A stretch of 64,000 bases of DNA from Tetradesmus obliquus (taxonomy: Eukaryota > Chlorophyta > Chlorophyceae > Sphaeropleales > Scenedesmaceae): positions 124,001 through 188,000 of the forward strand of contig CP126198.1 of assembly GCA_030272155.1 (NCBI GenBank). Direction: 5' to 3'. Below are positions 41,647 to 53,760 of the stretch, one piece after another. The first letter of the stretch is position 1. Each line of letters starts with the position of its first letter. The position numbers and the translations under genes are program-made. The notes beneath the pieces are model-generated. The model saw only the letters and a list, made by a program, of their open reading frames with translations. It did not search any database and was not told the DNA's origin.

Positions 41647-44587
41647 ATGTTGCCGAAACCAATGGTTGCACGCTTTCAAGCGTCCCGTGGGCCAGCCCTA
41701 CGATTACTTACATGCAAGCCGGTGATGGGAGGGAGCATCAGCCGCAATGTAGCTGTGAGAGCAGGCCCGCAGCCGGGCAGCACAGACTACTATGATAGGC
41801 TGAAGGGCAAGACGGTGAGCTGGCGACACAGCAGCTCACTGGCACCCACACAGCCAATCCTATACTTGTGCTTCATGCAAGTCCCTAAAAAGCTCGGCAT
41901 CTGTTAGCATGTGGTCCTTGCGTGCTTGTCCGACCATGCTGCAAGCCATACTGCTGTATGCGCAGCCAGGCTGGGCAGCCTGCTGCCCAGCGACCAGCAA
42001 ACCTGCAGGACAACATCAAAGGCGTGCATTCCCCCTGTGTTCACCCTGTTGTGGCTCATACCCTCCAAGATGGTGCCAGGACCCACATGTTGTAACCATC
42101 CTCCTCAAAGCAGCATGTGGCCTGCTGGTCCTGCAGGTGATTCGTTCAAGTGATGCTGCTGAGCTGGACCTGCCCAGCCTGTGGGGCCCCAATGAGAAGG
42201 CAGTGGTGGCCTTCGCACGCTCCTTCGGCTGACCCTTCTGCTGGTGAGCACATGGTGGCAACAGCAGCGGCAGATTCTGAAAATGTTACAAGCAGACGGC
42301 TGCACCACATACGCACTATAGCCCAGCAGGCAGCTGGAGCACTGAATGCCGTCCTGCACAGTAGGGCACGGCGGACGGCAGCAGCAGTAGCTTTGCCGCT
42401 TGTCTCTCTGTCCTGCGTGTCCTGCAAACTCCGCCATCCTGCAAGGGAGCTGGGCATCCGGCTCCGGCGAGACGTGAAGCCAGGCTTGCAATTTAGCATG
42501 CCCGCAAGGCTGTGTTAAACCTCTACCCCCACCCAAACCCAAACATCACACTTGCCACTGCCACACACACACATGCACCCCACACGCCTGTCCTGCCAAC
42601 TCCTGCTCTTCTGTGCGCCTCTCTCCTAACCACACACCCTCACACCCCATCTTCACAAACCTCTGCCTGCTGTGCTGCCTGCCGCCGCCCATATTCGTGC
42701 AAACCAACAAAGGGAGTTGGGCATCCAGCTGCGGCGAGACGTCAAGCCAGGCCTGGATGAGGCGGGCGTGAAGCTGTTCCTAGTATCAGTAGCAACCCCC
42801 CACCAGAGCATCGGCTGCCGCTGCTTGCAATATTACCATGTCCACAAGCTGTGTTAACCCACACCCACCCATGCAAACCCACACAACACATTTGTCTAGC
42901 AGACTCATTTTCTTCTGCTCGCCCCACCCACCCACCCACCCTGTTAATTGACAGGGAGCTGGGCATCCAGCTCCGGCGGAATGTGAAGCCAGGCCTGGAT
43001 GCACACCACCAACAGAGCACTGGCTGCCGCTCTTGCAGTTCACCGTGTCTGCAAGCTGTGTCACACTCTAGCCATGCATACCAACAGCAACAAACCACAT
43101 ACCACAGTCACACACCTGTCCTGCAACTCCTGCTCTTCTGCCCACGCCACCCTGTGGACCTATATTGCAGGGAGCTGGGCATCCAGCTCCGGCGGGACGT
43201 GAAGCCAGGCCTGGATGAGGCGGGCGTGAAGCTGTTCCTGGTGTCCATAGGCACCTGGGAGCGCAGCGGCCAGTTTGCAGACGTGACGGGCTTCCCCAGG
43301 GACTGCCTGCTGGCCGACCCTGGCAGTGTTACTTATGAGGCGCTGGGGCTGGTCAAGGGGCTGCAGCAGACCTTCCTGGCTAAGGAGGTGAGCAATTGTG
43401 GAGGGGGTGCGGTGGACACAGTGAAAAATGCCAGATGCAGGAGCAGCAGCAGCTGCAGAGGTGCAGGCGTGCTTCGACAGAGTGTTATTTGTGTGGCCTG
43501 GATGGGCAGCAGTGGCACTGCCTGCTGGCTGATCCTGCGAGTGTTACGTATGAGGCGCTGGGGGTGGTCAAGGGGCTACAGCAGACCTTTTGGGCAAAAG
43601 AGGTGAGCGCGCGCGAACCTCAGTACATATGCATGTAGTCATGCCGGACATGCTGGGACATTGCGTGGACGCATGTGTCATGTATGAGCGGTTGGACTGG
43701 TCACAGGGGCTGCAGGAAACTATACTGGGAAAGGAGGACAGCCCTGGCAGGCCAGGGGGCAGCCGTGCGTGGCATCCGTGTTGGCGCCCGCCCTTGAAGC
43801 GCGTGGTAACCATGCCACGGTGAGCTGCTGACAGCATTGTCTGCAGTTGCAGCGACACTGCTGCTGCTGCAGCTCGCGGGCGCTGCTGTTGTCAACTGCA
43901 CTGATACCACCATTACTGCTGCTGCTGCTGCTGCCGCCGCCAGACTGCGTTCTCCTTCCTGGGCCGGCTGCGCAGGCCGGGCGGCATGGCTGACCTGAAG
44001 GACGTCATGGGCCGCTGGAAGCCCTGGGTCCCACCCAAGCAGGTGCGGCAGCTGGGAATAGCTGGCTAGCTAGCAGCGCTCAGCAGCTTGTTAGGGGTGG
44101 GCTTGGGGAGTGGCACAAGGCACGTGGCAGCCCCATATGCAGTGCTGCAGGTTAGGGAGCAGTGTGATGCGCTGCTCAAGTCCTTGTAGCAGGCAGGCAG
44201 GATGTAGGGTGTGGGGGTGTTGGCAGTCCATTTAGTCACGACTTTCATGCGGATATCGGTGTACGCGGCGGCACGACACAGCGCAATGCGTTGCGTGCTG
44301 CAACCCACAATGCAGTCATCAACAGCTGTTGCTCACAATTGTACTCGCGCCTGTTCCCGCTGCTGCCGCTTCACTGCGCTCAGGATCAGGCTCTGCAGCA
44401 GGGCGGCATGTTTGTGTTTGACGGCCCGCGCTGCGTGTTCAGCCACTTTGACCAGGCCACAGGCGCACATGCAGACCTAGCAGAAGTGCTGGGCCTGGCG
44501 CAGCAGCTGGGCGGCAGCCTGGCCACCAGCGCGGCAACAGCCAGCATGGACTGCGGCTGCGAGGAGCCTGCGCAGCAGCAGCAGTAG
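41647..44587 (+). CDS. SelU/PRXL2-type peroxiredoxin-like protein, candidate selenoprotein
   Basis: Five exons join in frame: 41647-41814, 42137-42243, 43171-43387, 43944-44042, 44384-44587; 264 residues if TGA at 42230-42232 is read as selenocysteine (residue 88). The thioredoxin-like fold is seen in AVVAFARSFG-U-PFC-W, then ELGIQLRRDVKPGLDEAGVK, FLVSIGTWERSGQF, DCLLADPGSVTYEALGL and FVFDGPRCVFSHFDQATG. In the PRXL2/FAM213/SelU family this spot is CxxC, or UxxC in selenoprotein forms. The N-terminus is basic and Ser/Arg-containing, perhaps an organelle transit peptide. The family is linked to thiol redox control. Without Sec decoding the product would be an 87-residue stub. I could not identify a SECIS element by eye in the 3' region. 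An assembly or sequencing error (TGC to TGA) is the main alternative. Exon 3 is echoed on both sides. Confidence 0.85.
42230..42232 (+). other. In-frame TGA at redox-active position (candidate Sec codon)
   Basis: The reading frame is fixed by exons on both sides and by intron phase. TGA sits between Gly and Pro-Phe-Cys, where PRXL2 relatives carry the first Cys of CxxC. No alternative GT donor removes it. Confidence 0.7.
42435..43000 (+). repeat. Three upstream echoes of SelU-like exon 3
   Basis: The acceptor side of exon 3 (ELGIQLRRDVKPGL) recurs at about 42440, 42708 and 42946 before the full exon at 43171, a spacing of 225-270 bp. The second copy is longest and reaches FLVS. Each keeps AG before GGAG(C/T)TGGGCATCC. 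Confidence 0.92.
43480..43745 (+). repeat. Two downstream echoes of SelU-like exon 3
   Basis: The 3' edge of exon 3 recurs at about 43490-43610 (clear, with GTGAGC donor) and 43675-43740 (degenerate). Confidence 0.85.
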
Positions 44588-46755
44588 CGCAGAAGGGCTG
44601 GCGGTGGCTTGCAGGGCAGGGGTTGCGGCAGTTGCAGCCGGCGCACAGGATTGCGGTGGCTTGCTGCACAAGCAGTGCTGCCGCCTTCCACGCAAGCATG
44701 ACCTGGACTGCATGCGGCGAAAATCGCTGCTGTTGCAAGAAGCAGCAGACACCACAGCAGCATGCATGGCTTGAAATTTGTGACATGAGTCTGTCGGCCC
44801 TGCTGTATTTTGTGTACACCCTCCTTGATGTGATTTCAGCAATGGTGCATGACTGGCTGTGGCCGCGCCATATGACGCCTGCTGTGTGAAAGGCACCCAG
44901 CAGCGGTTGCCGCACACAGGCCGAGCAGTGCACTGCTGCAGCCAGGCCGTTGCGCCATCGTGCGGCATTGCACAGGAGCGACTTTGTGTTGGCGGATATC
45001 TCTATATATACATACAGATTACAGGTATTGCATGCAGTTGAAGTTCCATTGCATGGCATGGCCGTTGTGAAGTTTCTGTCAATAGCTATGATGTCGCTAT
45101 GTGCTGCAGCGAGTGGGCACCATGCTGCTTGACTATTGGCACACTCTGCTGCTCTTGAGTGTATTGACAGAGGTATGGCGCTCGCATGCAAGTCATTGTG
45201 CAGCTTGCTGGTGTGTTTGTGGAAAACAGATAGGGCTGTGCTGCAGAGTTTGTAAGGATGTCTGTCCAGCCGTGAGGGTCTTTGGGGTGTGATTGCTGCA
45301 TAGCCCGCCACCCACTGGCAAGCTTGTGTTGGGGTCGGTCTGAATGGTCGGTTTGAATGGCTGTTTGCTGAACAACCCAGCAGGTGTGTTTGCTGAATTG
45401 GGCAGCTGAGTGGGCTGCACCAGTGGCGGAGTGCTGCTTTTGGAGCATCAGGTGCCGCAGGGCTGGTTCCAGTTCTTGCAATACCTGGTGTGCGTGTAAC
45501 ACTTTTGACTTGAATTGTACACCCTTCACCTCTGACCCCACAGCTTTACTTACCGTGAAAAACTGTTTGACACGTTTGCACAGTGTACCAGACAGCCTGC
45601 CAAATTTGGCATAACGCACCTGGATCACCCGTGGTACAAGGTGTTACACAAGGTATTGCAGGCAAGTCAACAACGACGTAAGCCCACATTTTTATTCAAG
45701 CAGCCAGCACAGCAGTGCTGTTGTGCTGCCAGCAGCATTTACGCAGCACAACTGTAGTGATTCAGACATAACGCTGTTCCTGCACAAACTTCACCCGAAC
45801 TTCACCAGTACTACAACAAAGCTACCCTTCCTGCCCAGCAGCCATATGGATGCATCAACATGTGCAGCATGCTGTGAGCAACAAAACATGTTCTAACAAC
45901 AGTACAACACGTGCGTCATCAGGCTCGCAGCTGCACAGCTGCAGCCAAGATGCACCACCTGCTGCAGGGCAGCTGTGCCTGCTACAGCCCGGCACGGTGT
46001 GAGGCATGACAACAGCCTGCCGGCACCTGCGCTGGCGGCGCTATCAGGCCAGCACAGCACGCATCACAACATGATTTGAGCCTGCAACAATACACCAGAA
46101 CAAGCGCTCACAAAGTCCTGAACACCGCAAGTCCTGCACACCACAAGACACCCAAACAGGGGCTCAAAAAGTCCTGAACACCACGCTGCTTGCTGGCAGC
46201 CTCCACTCTTTTCCCTGCGCCAGTCACACTAAGCCGCGCCCTTGCTAGCAGAGGTGTAGCTGGTAATGAGGTTGCCGTGCTCAGGAGATTACCCCAGAGC
46301 CAGCAGCCCCCCCTGCAGGGTCAGCAGACCCGCCAATCCTTCTGCAGCTCAGAGGCACTGACTTACAGCACAGCAATCAAACCATCAATGCGCAGCAATG
46401 TGTCCAGATAACAGTGCGGCAGCCTGGCAGGTTCAAAACCCACAACTGTTCATTTTCGGCACCACTGCTGGCAGCCCACCAGACAGGGACGATCAAACTG
46501 CAACATTAAGCCGCGCCCTGGCTGGCTAAGGTGCAGCTGGTAATGAGGTTGCCGTACTCGGGCAGGCAGCCAGCCAGCAGCTCACCCAGCCCTGCCCCTG
46601 CCCTGGGCCCCAGCCGCAAACCCTTCTGCAGCTCACAGACACTCAACAAAACACAGCAATGAACCACCAATGCCCAGCAATATCTCCAGCAACTAAACAG
46701 TGCAGCAGCCTGGCAGGTCATTAAACCCCGCACAGGGCTAAACCTCTGTGCAACA
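44588..46755. other. Convergent intergenic region, 2.2 kb
   Basis: 3' flank of the SelU-like gene, where a SECIS element would be expected, and 3' flank of the isochorismatase gene with its terminal-exon echoes. No further gene is recognised. Candidate ATGA starts at 44698, 44783, 44849, 44871 and 45091 do not form a complete SECIS fold by eye. Confidence 0.45.
46205..46640 (-). repeat. Two echoes of isochorismatase terminal exon
   Basis: Copies of the last exon's 3' edge, including the stop region, lie downstream at about 46500-46640 and 46205-46350. Both still encode CELQK-like, LGPRAGAGLGELLAG-like and PEYGNLI-like pieces. The nearer copy is better preserved. Spacing is about 255 and 295 bp. 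Confidence 0.9.
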
Positions 46756-48357
46756 CTACACCGCCCCCTTGCTGGCAGATGAGTAGCTCCTGATCAGGTT
46801 GCCGTACTCAGGCAGGTAGCCAGCCAGCAGCTCACCCAGCCCTTGCCCTGCCCTAGGGCCCAGCCGCCAATCCTTCTGCAGCTCACAGGCCACTGCAAAC
46901 CAATTGATAGGCACAGCACCAGCCGCCACTGCACGGGCCAGTGCGGCATCACGCACCGCCTCACTGAAGGTGCCACTTGCGTCAGTGACGATGTACACTT
47001 CGTAGCCTTCGGCGAGCAGGGAGAGGGTCGGGAACAGTACGCACACGTCGGTGACAATGCCGGCCAGCAGGATCTTCTTGCGGCCGGTGGCCTGGAGGCA
47101 GCAGCAGCAGCAGCAGCAGCAGGGCAGGGCGCGGCAGACGGTGTCAAATTCTTGGCATGGTGCAGGGCACAGGGGGTACTGTTGGTGGTGAGCTTCAGCA
47201 AGCAAATGGCAGATTTATTGCATAATTAATGCAGATTTGAAACGTGATGTGGCGGCAGCACCTGAACTGACACTCGCCTTGCCACATCATGTCTGCTGCA
47301 AATACGCTCGGTCATCAGCGGCTGAGGCCTTGACAGCCTTGCAGATGCTATGCTAGCGCTGGCAACACACAAGGGCCAGCGCGTTCCGCTGGTGCTGCCG
47401 TCTGCAGCTGGGCTTCATCCCAGACACACTATAGTTCATTTTTATCTATAATCCAGCACGCTGGCACTGCTCAGTGACGGCATGGCCTCTGTAGTCGCAT
47501 GCTCACCTTGACTGCGTTGACAAAGTCAGTGTTGTCCCACGCGTTGATCTCTCCGGGGCGGTTGATGAGTGTGGCTTTTGGGAACATCTCCCTGATCTCA
47601 GGCAGCAGAGGGCCATTGGGCCCCTGGGGCAGGCTGGTGGTGAGGATGGTGGGCACTCCGTACAGCTTGGCAGTGGCGGCCAGTGCCAGCACGTTATTTT
47701 TGAAGCCTGTGACGCTGTAGTCCCTCACCAGCTGGAACAGGCCCGTCTGGTGAATGGGAGGTGAGGGGGCAGCAGCAGCAGTAGTGGCAGCAGCGGCAGC
47801 GACAGCGGCAGCAGGGGCTGGTGAAAACTAAAGGTGTTGCCAGGTTGGGCTACTTGACCATGTTGCTGTGCACTGCTAGGAGGTAGCATGGTACTGAGGG
47901 TCCCAAAAATGTCCAGGGTTGCGGCAGGTAGATGCGGTGGGGAAAGGCCGTCGCTGGCTGTGTTCAGGCTGCGCTGATTTTGCCAACAGCCAAGTGTATC
48001 AATGGTCGAGTATGTCTAGCGCAGCTGCAGTTGGTATGCTGGGCGTCACAGCCGTGAGATACAGCACAGCAGTGTCAATTGTACTGCTAGCGCTGCTGCC
48101 ACCAAAACAGCCAGCTGTCCTGCAGGCACCTGCTGACTGGCAATGGCAATGGTCAGCACTGAACAAACCACAGGCCGTCAGCAATTGTAACACACCTGGT
48201 GGTCCAGCATCAGCAGCACGGAGTTGTTGGCGGAGATCCTGTTCTCCTTGACCTGCTGCCTGACCCAGTTGCGCTGGTCGGTGCTCTGGCAGCTGCCAGG
48301 CAGCAGCAATGCAAGCACCGCGGCAAGACACAACACAAAGCGTACGTTGTAAGACAT
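46756..48357 (-). CDS. Isochorismatase-family hydrolase, YcaC-like, with signal peptide
   Basis: Three exons: 48196-48357 (ATG), 47507-47746, 46756-47091 (stop); 245 aa. The start at 48357 is chosen because it opens a signal peptide (VRFVLCLAAVLALLLPGSC); an upstream ATG in the same frame exists. Family marks: LLMLDHQ with the catalytic Asp (about residue 52), TGLFQLVRDYS, KNNVLALAATAKLYGVPTIL, TTSLPQGPNGPLLPEI, INAWDNTDFV, GRKKILLAGIVTDVCV with the catalytic Cys (about residue 151), YEVYIVTDASGTF and NWFAVACELQKDWR. The order matches bacterial YcaC-type hydrolases of the cysteine hydrolase superfamily, whose substrate is unknown. Secretion or vacuolar delivery is inferred from the signal. 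Bacterial origin by old transfer is possible, but the introns show full nuclear integration. Confidence 0.93.
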
Positions 48358-48537
48358 CGGGACGCAATGCTGCTGTGGAGCCTGAGTGGAAAGAGGAGAT
48401 TCACTTAAAAGCAGCGACGACAGCGTGTTGATGGCGCGAGACCTGTTGATGCACCCGCATTCGCTGTCGAGATGAACAATTGAAACGAATCTAGGCATTT
48501 TATAGTTTGTGATGGCTTCACCAAGTTCTAAGATGAC

Positions 48538-48812
48538 AGGACCGCTGGGCGGGGTAATCGATCGTTCTTAGAGCGGTGACTTCCGACACTGTTCAGGCCT
48601 GGCGATGTCCTCCAACATAGCCTTGGCCGGCCTTGTATTGTTGTCATGTAAAAATCATCAGTCACATGACAACAATACAAGGCCGGCCAAGGCTATGTTG
48701 GAGGACGGCCTTCTATTATATAAATAATCTCAGGCTAGCAAGGCATTGACACTGGATTAGTAGTGCCGCTGGGCTGGGTAATCGGTGGTCTTAGACAGGT
48801 GACCTCCGACAT
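48538..48812. repeat. Direct repeats of about 50 bp flanking a hairpin
   Basis: CCGCTGGGCGGGGTAATCG at about 48542 and CCGCTGGGCTGGGTAATCG at about 48766 begin two similar blocks, each running to GGTGAC(T/C)TCCGACA. They bracket the inverted repeat. Confidence 0.8.
48607..48706. repeat. Perfect 43-bp inverted repeat with 14-nt loop
   Basis: The arms 48607-48649 and 48664-48706 are exact reverse complements; the loop is 48650-48663. The arms contain GGCCGGCC. RNA from either strand would form a 43-bp perfect stem, the shape of a small-RNA precursor or of a foldback mobile element. Confidence 0.97.
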
Positions 48813-50489
48813 GTCTGCAGTTGATCAGCTTGGCAAGTGTGCGAAGGTGCGCAAAACGCCCTTGACCGGCGCTATTATGCTGCATTCAACTGAAACTCTT
48901 GTTAACAGCATTGGAAATGCATCCAAGACATTCTGTGCACCTACATTCAAACAGCTGCCAGTTGGTACTGCCCACCCCACTGTGCTGGCAGTGCAGCAGC
49001 ACTACGCCAGGTTCCTGCAGCGCTGCTGTCTGCCAAGTCGTTTTATAAGTTGCAGGAAAGACATTACATTTTGCGACAGCATCAATGCAACATAATGCGT
49101 ACTCACATCTAGAAGGTAGAAAAATCGTCACTGTACATGCAGCATGCCACAGAAACCCATAGGGGTATGAAATACCCCTAGAGGCCTCTGGCAGCCATAC
49201 AGCATGCAACCTCCTTCCTTAATGTGTTTGTCGACAGGAACCCAAAGGTCAAAGTGCCATGCGCCAGGTGACAATTGCACATCAAATATCTGTGCATCTG
49301 CACCCTGGGTATGGCACAACACTAACCAAGAGAACACAGCACTGCGTGCGCACACGTAAGGTTCTCAGAGCAACAACAGCAAGCCTAAAGTCTCTTCAGA
49401 CCCTGAGCATCTGTCAGCAGGCCTTGCACGCAATGAGCGGTGCTGCCAACAGGATTGAAAAGCAGTCAGAAGCAGACAACACCGACATTGAAACGCATCT
49501 GCAGACTATGAGCCCAGCCACATGAGAGAACGACCTCCTCTGGAAGCCTCGCACTGCGAGGCCACACACAGCAGAACATGCCAACCTCATATGATATGCA
49601 TGTTATTCAAGCTTCTCGGCTGCGACACAATGCAATGCAGCACCCCTGTTTTTGTAGCGCCCGACGCAGAACCCCGGTTTGCAAACTGTGAAGGCAGCCA
49701 CACACTTCCACGCCCCACCTCGCTTGCAGGCAATGCTCCTGCTCAATGGCTGCTTGATCTACCAGCCAGCAATACAATGCAACAACACACAGCCGCACCA
49801 TCTGATATGCATCTCAGCATGCAATGGCAACCGCCGCACCCCCGCCTTCCCCCTTAACCCCACCTCCCGTGCGCCATGATTGGCGCAGCACTATGTTGCT
49901 GCGCCAAATGGTGAAACGTCTACAAGGTTACTTCTAGTACTGAAGCAGGACGACAAACTGAAGGGCATGCTGCACAGTTTGATAGCCACACTCAAGACCA
50001 GTGGTGCTGCACAACATGCATTGACCTGTACATACTACAAGCGCCGCAACGGCCAAATGTTCAAGGCTAGTGTGCATGACACACTGGCTACTGCGTCCAT
50101 GCCGCATACAGAGCAGCCATGTTATATGACAGCATGTTGGGCATCTCTGCAGACAAACAACCAGTTGGTACCCGATGCACTCGGGAAACCCTCTGAACTG
50201 AGAGCCACCCAACACCCATGTCTGCATGTGCTGTGTGAAAAACTGCTACGATCAGCAGCCCACTGCTGTCCAGAGAGAGAAAGCGGCTTGACCAACCAAG
50301 CTGCAGGTGCCAGCAGCACACGCATGCGCCACATGCAGACACTACACAGCGGACACAGGCGGCTCATAGTGTTTGAGCTGGTGGATGCAGCAAATGGCAA
50401 CAGCACATGTGAGTGTAGCAGGTACCCACCCTTGGGCTCAGGGCGCGGCTTTGCCAAAACGACACTCGCATTAATGTGCCAGGCGGCAG

Positions 50490-51700
50490 CGCTTAGTACT
50501 GCTGCTGTTGCAGCTGCTGCTGGCCTGACGTAACGCCAGCCCTTCCAAGCGCAAACGTGCTGCTGCTGCCAGCACCACCAGCCGCTGCTGCTGCTGCTGC
50601 CAGAGGGCTGCCCACCGTTGCCACAGAGCTCCTGCTGCCTGGCATGCTGCCTGGAGCAGCACTGTGCTGGATGCCACAACTTGGCACTCTCACAATGATG
50701 CCAACCCAGCAGGGCTCAGTACTGCTGCTGCAGCGGCTGTTGCTGCTGACGTGGCGTGACCCCAGCCCTGCCAGGTGCAAACATGCTGCTGCTGCTGCTG
50801 CTGCCGCCACCAGCCGCTGCTGCTGCTGCTGCTGCTGCTATCGCTGAAGGGCTGCCCACAGTGGCCACGCAGCTCCTGCTGCCTGGCATGCTGCCTGGCG
50901 CTGCACTGTGCTCGATAGGTGTTACCACCACTTGACACTCCCACAATGGTAATGTATTGATTTCAACCCAGCAGGATTCAGTACTGCTGCTGCAGTGGCT
51001 GCTGCTGGCCCGGCATGACCCCAGCCCTGCCAGGCGAAAACATGCTGCTGCCGCTGCTGCCGCCAGCACCAGCCGCTGCTATTGCTGAAGGGCTGCCCAC
51101 CGTTGCCACAGAGCTCCTGCTGCCTGGCATGCTGCCTGCATCTGGACTGTGCTCAAGCCACGACTTGACACTCCCACCATCGTTGCATTTTAACCCAACA
51201 GGGCTTAGTACTGCTGCTGCAGCGGCTGTCGCTGGCCCGGCATGACCCCAGCCCTGCCAGGCGCAAATGCACTAGTGCTGCTGCCAGGACTGCCAGACGC
51301 TGCTGCTGCTGCAGCCAGAGGGCTGCCGACAGTCGCCACAGAGCTCCTGCTGCCTGGCATGCTGCCTGGCATGCTGCCTGGCATGCTGCCTGGCATGCTG
51401 CCTGGCATGCTGCCTGAATCTGGACTGTGCGCGAGGCCACCGCTTGACACTGCCACGCTGTTTTCAACCCAACAGGGCTTAGTACTGCTGCTGCAGCGGC
51501 TGTCGCTGGCCCGGCATGACCCCAGCCCTGCCAGGTGCAAATGCGCTGCTGCCGCCAGCACCGCCAGCTGCTGCTATTGCTGAAGGGCTGCCCACAGTAG
51601 CCACTGAGCTCCTGCTGCCTGGCATGCTGCCTAAACCTGGACTGTGCTCAGGCTGGGGTGGCTGCTGCTGCTGCTGCTGCTGCTGTGGGTGCTGTGCATG
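50490..51700 (-). repeat. Five echoes of the terminal exon, membrane protein gene
   Basis: The C-terminal coding end, PLQQQY or QQQQY plus stop, recurs near 51480, 51208, 50978, 50719 and 50496 downstream of the authentic stop at 51791. Each copy also keeps SVATVGSP and GRAGVMPGQ-like pieces, so about 45 codons and the 3' flank are copied. One unit contains a 12-bp repeat (GCATGCTGCCTG, six copies, 51351-51416) encoding GSMP. Confidence 0.92.
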
Positions 51701-51790
51701 CCTGGCATGCTGCCTGGCGCTGCACTGTGCTCGAGGCCACCAGTGAACACTCCAACGACATATTCTGTGGCAATTTCAACCCAGCAGGGC

Positions 51791-53729
51791 TCAGTACTGC
51801 TGCTGCAGTGGCTGTCGCTGGCCCGGCATGACCCCAGCCCTTCCAACCGCAAATGCGCTGCTGCCGCCAGCACCGCCAGCTGCTGCTATTGCTGAAGGGC
51901 TGCCCACAGTTGCCACGGAGCTCCTGCTGCCTGGCATGCTGCCTGGAGCAGCACTGCTGCTCAGGCTGGGGTGACTGCTGCTGCTGCTGCTGTGCATGCT
52001 GTGCGTGCCGCAGCTGCTGCCACTGCTGCTGCAGCCACTGTGGAACTCCGTCAGGTACGGCCTCGCTGACCCTTGTTGCTGCTGCTGCTGCTGCTGCTGG
52101 GTGGTGCTGCTGTCATCCAAGGTCTTGTAGCTGCCATCACTCGCCAGTGCAATGCGTGCACTGCCAACACCAGCGAGCCCCTCACCAGGCTTGCAGCTAC
52201 CTGCTGCTGCTGAGGGTGCTGCTGCACCCACCAACTCATCACCTGCTGCAGCCGGTGCAGCGTCCGCCAAGCCGCCAAAGTCATATGCCAGTGCGAAAGG
52301 AGAGGCCTTCACCTTGCTGTGGGGACCAGGGGGGCTGCTGCTGCTGCCGCTGCTGCTGGCAATGCCCAGGGCAGCTAGGTCCAGCACTGCAGGGGTAGGA
52401 GGCCCGAGCAAGCCAGGCGAGCCTCCCCTCTCTGCTGCTGCTGCTGCTGAGGCTGTTGGTACAGCAGATGCTGCTGCTGCAGAAGCCGCAGGGGAGACAG
52501 AGCCTGCTGCTGGAAGGGTCACTGCCAGGGGTGCAGGCCTGGCAGGCGTGCCTGGGCTCAGGGGGCCCCCATGCTGCTGCACATGATGCCCTGCTGCTGC
52601 CGCTGCTGCTGCTGCTGCTGCAGTCACACCTGCAGCGGGTGCTGCACTTGAGCCAGGCACCCAGCCGCCCCTCCTGCTGACGAGATCCGGCTCGGCACTG
52701 CTGCTGCTGCTGGGCAGCAGTGGCAGCACAGGTGCTGCTGCTGCCGACCCATGCTGCTGCTGGTGTTCGGCAAGGAGTGCTGCTCGAGCAGCTAGCACTC
52801 GCTGAGCGCTGGACTGGCCCGCTGCTGCTGCTGCTGCTGATTGTGCCGGATCCTGCTGCTGCTGCTGCTGCTGCTGCTCCTCGTCATCATCCACTTCAAA
52901 CCTGACAGCAGATGTGACAGAGTCACCCAGCTCGCGCATGGCTGGCCTGATCTGATCAGGATCAAGCAGGTCATCCTCAACAGCAGCAGCAGCAGCAGAA
53001 GTGCCTGCAGCTGCTGCTGCTGCTGCTGCTGTGGGTGAGTCTGCTGGGGGCTCTGGGGCCAGGTAGCGCCGCTTGCCCTCCCTCCTCCGCTGCAAAAGGG
53101 TGCAAGAAAACAGCAGCAGCAGACAAGCACAGCAGGCAAGAGGTCAGGACATGCATCCCTAAAGCCAAAAACAGCTACCTCTGAAGAGCAGCAAGCATGG
53201 TTGAGATGCAACTGTACATGCTGTGTTGCAGCAGCGTCCAAACGAGACAGGCAGGGAAAGGCACACCGTCTTGCACACACATCACACGCAGTAATGCACA
53301 CTCTGCTGTACACTGCCACAACATCCAACACGCCAGCCGCCGCTCACCCTCCTGCATGACACCACTGTGCAGAATGGTTCGGCAGCAGCATCAAGCATTC
53401 CAGCCAAGAAAGGGAGTGCATGCTTTACTGCAAACACTACAGCAAGACAATCTCTGCTGCATTCTGCCATAACAGCGCCCTAACACGCCAGCCGCTGCTC
53501 ACCCTCCTGCGTGCGCTGCTGGCCTCGCTACCATCATGGTCATGCTTGGCAGCATGCTCCGCTGCAGCACGCCGCCGCCGCACCAGCAGCAGCAGCAGGC
53601 CGGCCGCCAGCGCTGCTGCTGCTGCCGCGCCTACAGCAATGCCTGCGATGGCGCCTGGCGCCAGCTTTGCGGCTGTGGCAGCACCATTCTCAGGGGGCCC
53701 GGGCTGCAGTGGATAGCCAGAGCAACACG

Positions 53730-53760
<31 letters not shown>

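Larger units (their letters stand above)
48358..50489. other. Intergenic, 2.1 kb, contains a hairpin; no gene recognised
   Basis: No domain in any frame. The longest open frame (plus 49880-50533, 217 codons) has no recognisable family and overlaps the 3' flank of the membrane-protein gene. The notable content is the hairpin and its flanking direct repeats at 48538-48812. Confidence 0.45.

Noticed and set aside
44690-44760. Possible SECIS hairpin starting at ATGA 44698 with an AAAA loop
   Set aside because: A stem with AAA loop forms, but the ATGA and GA quartet bases are not opposite each other; another try at 44871 has an AAA loop but lacks the 3' GA. Neither meets the SECIS core.
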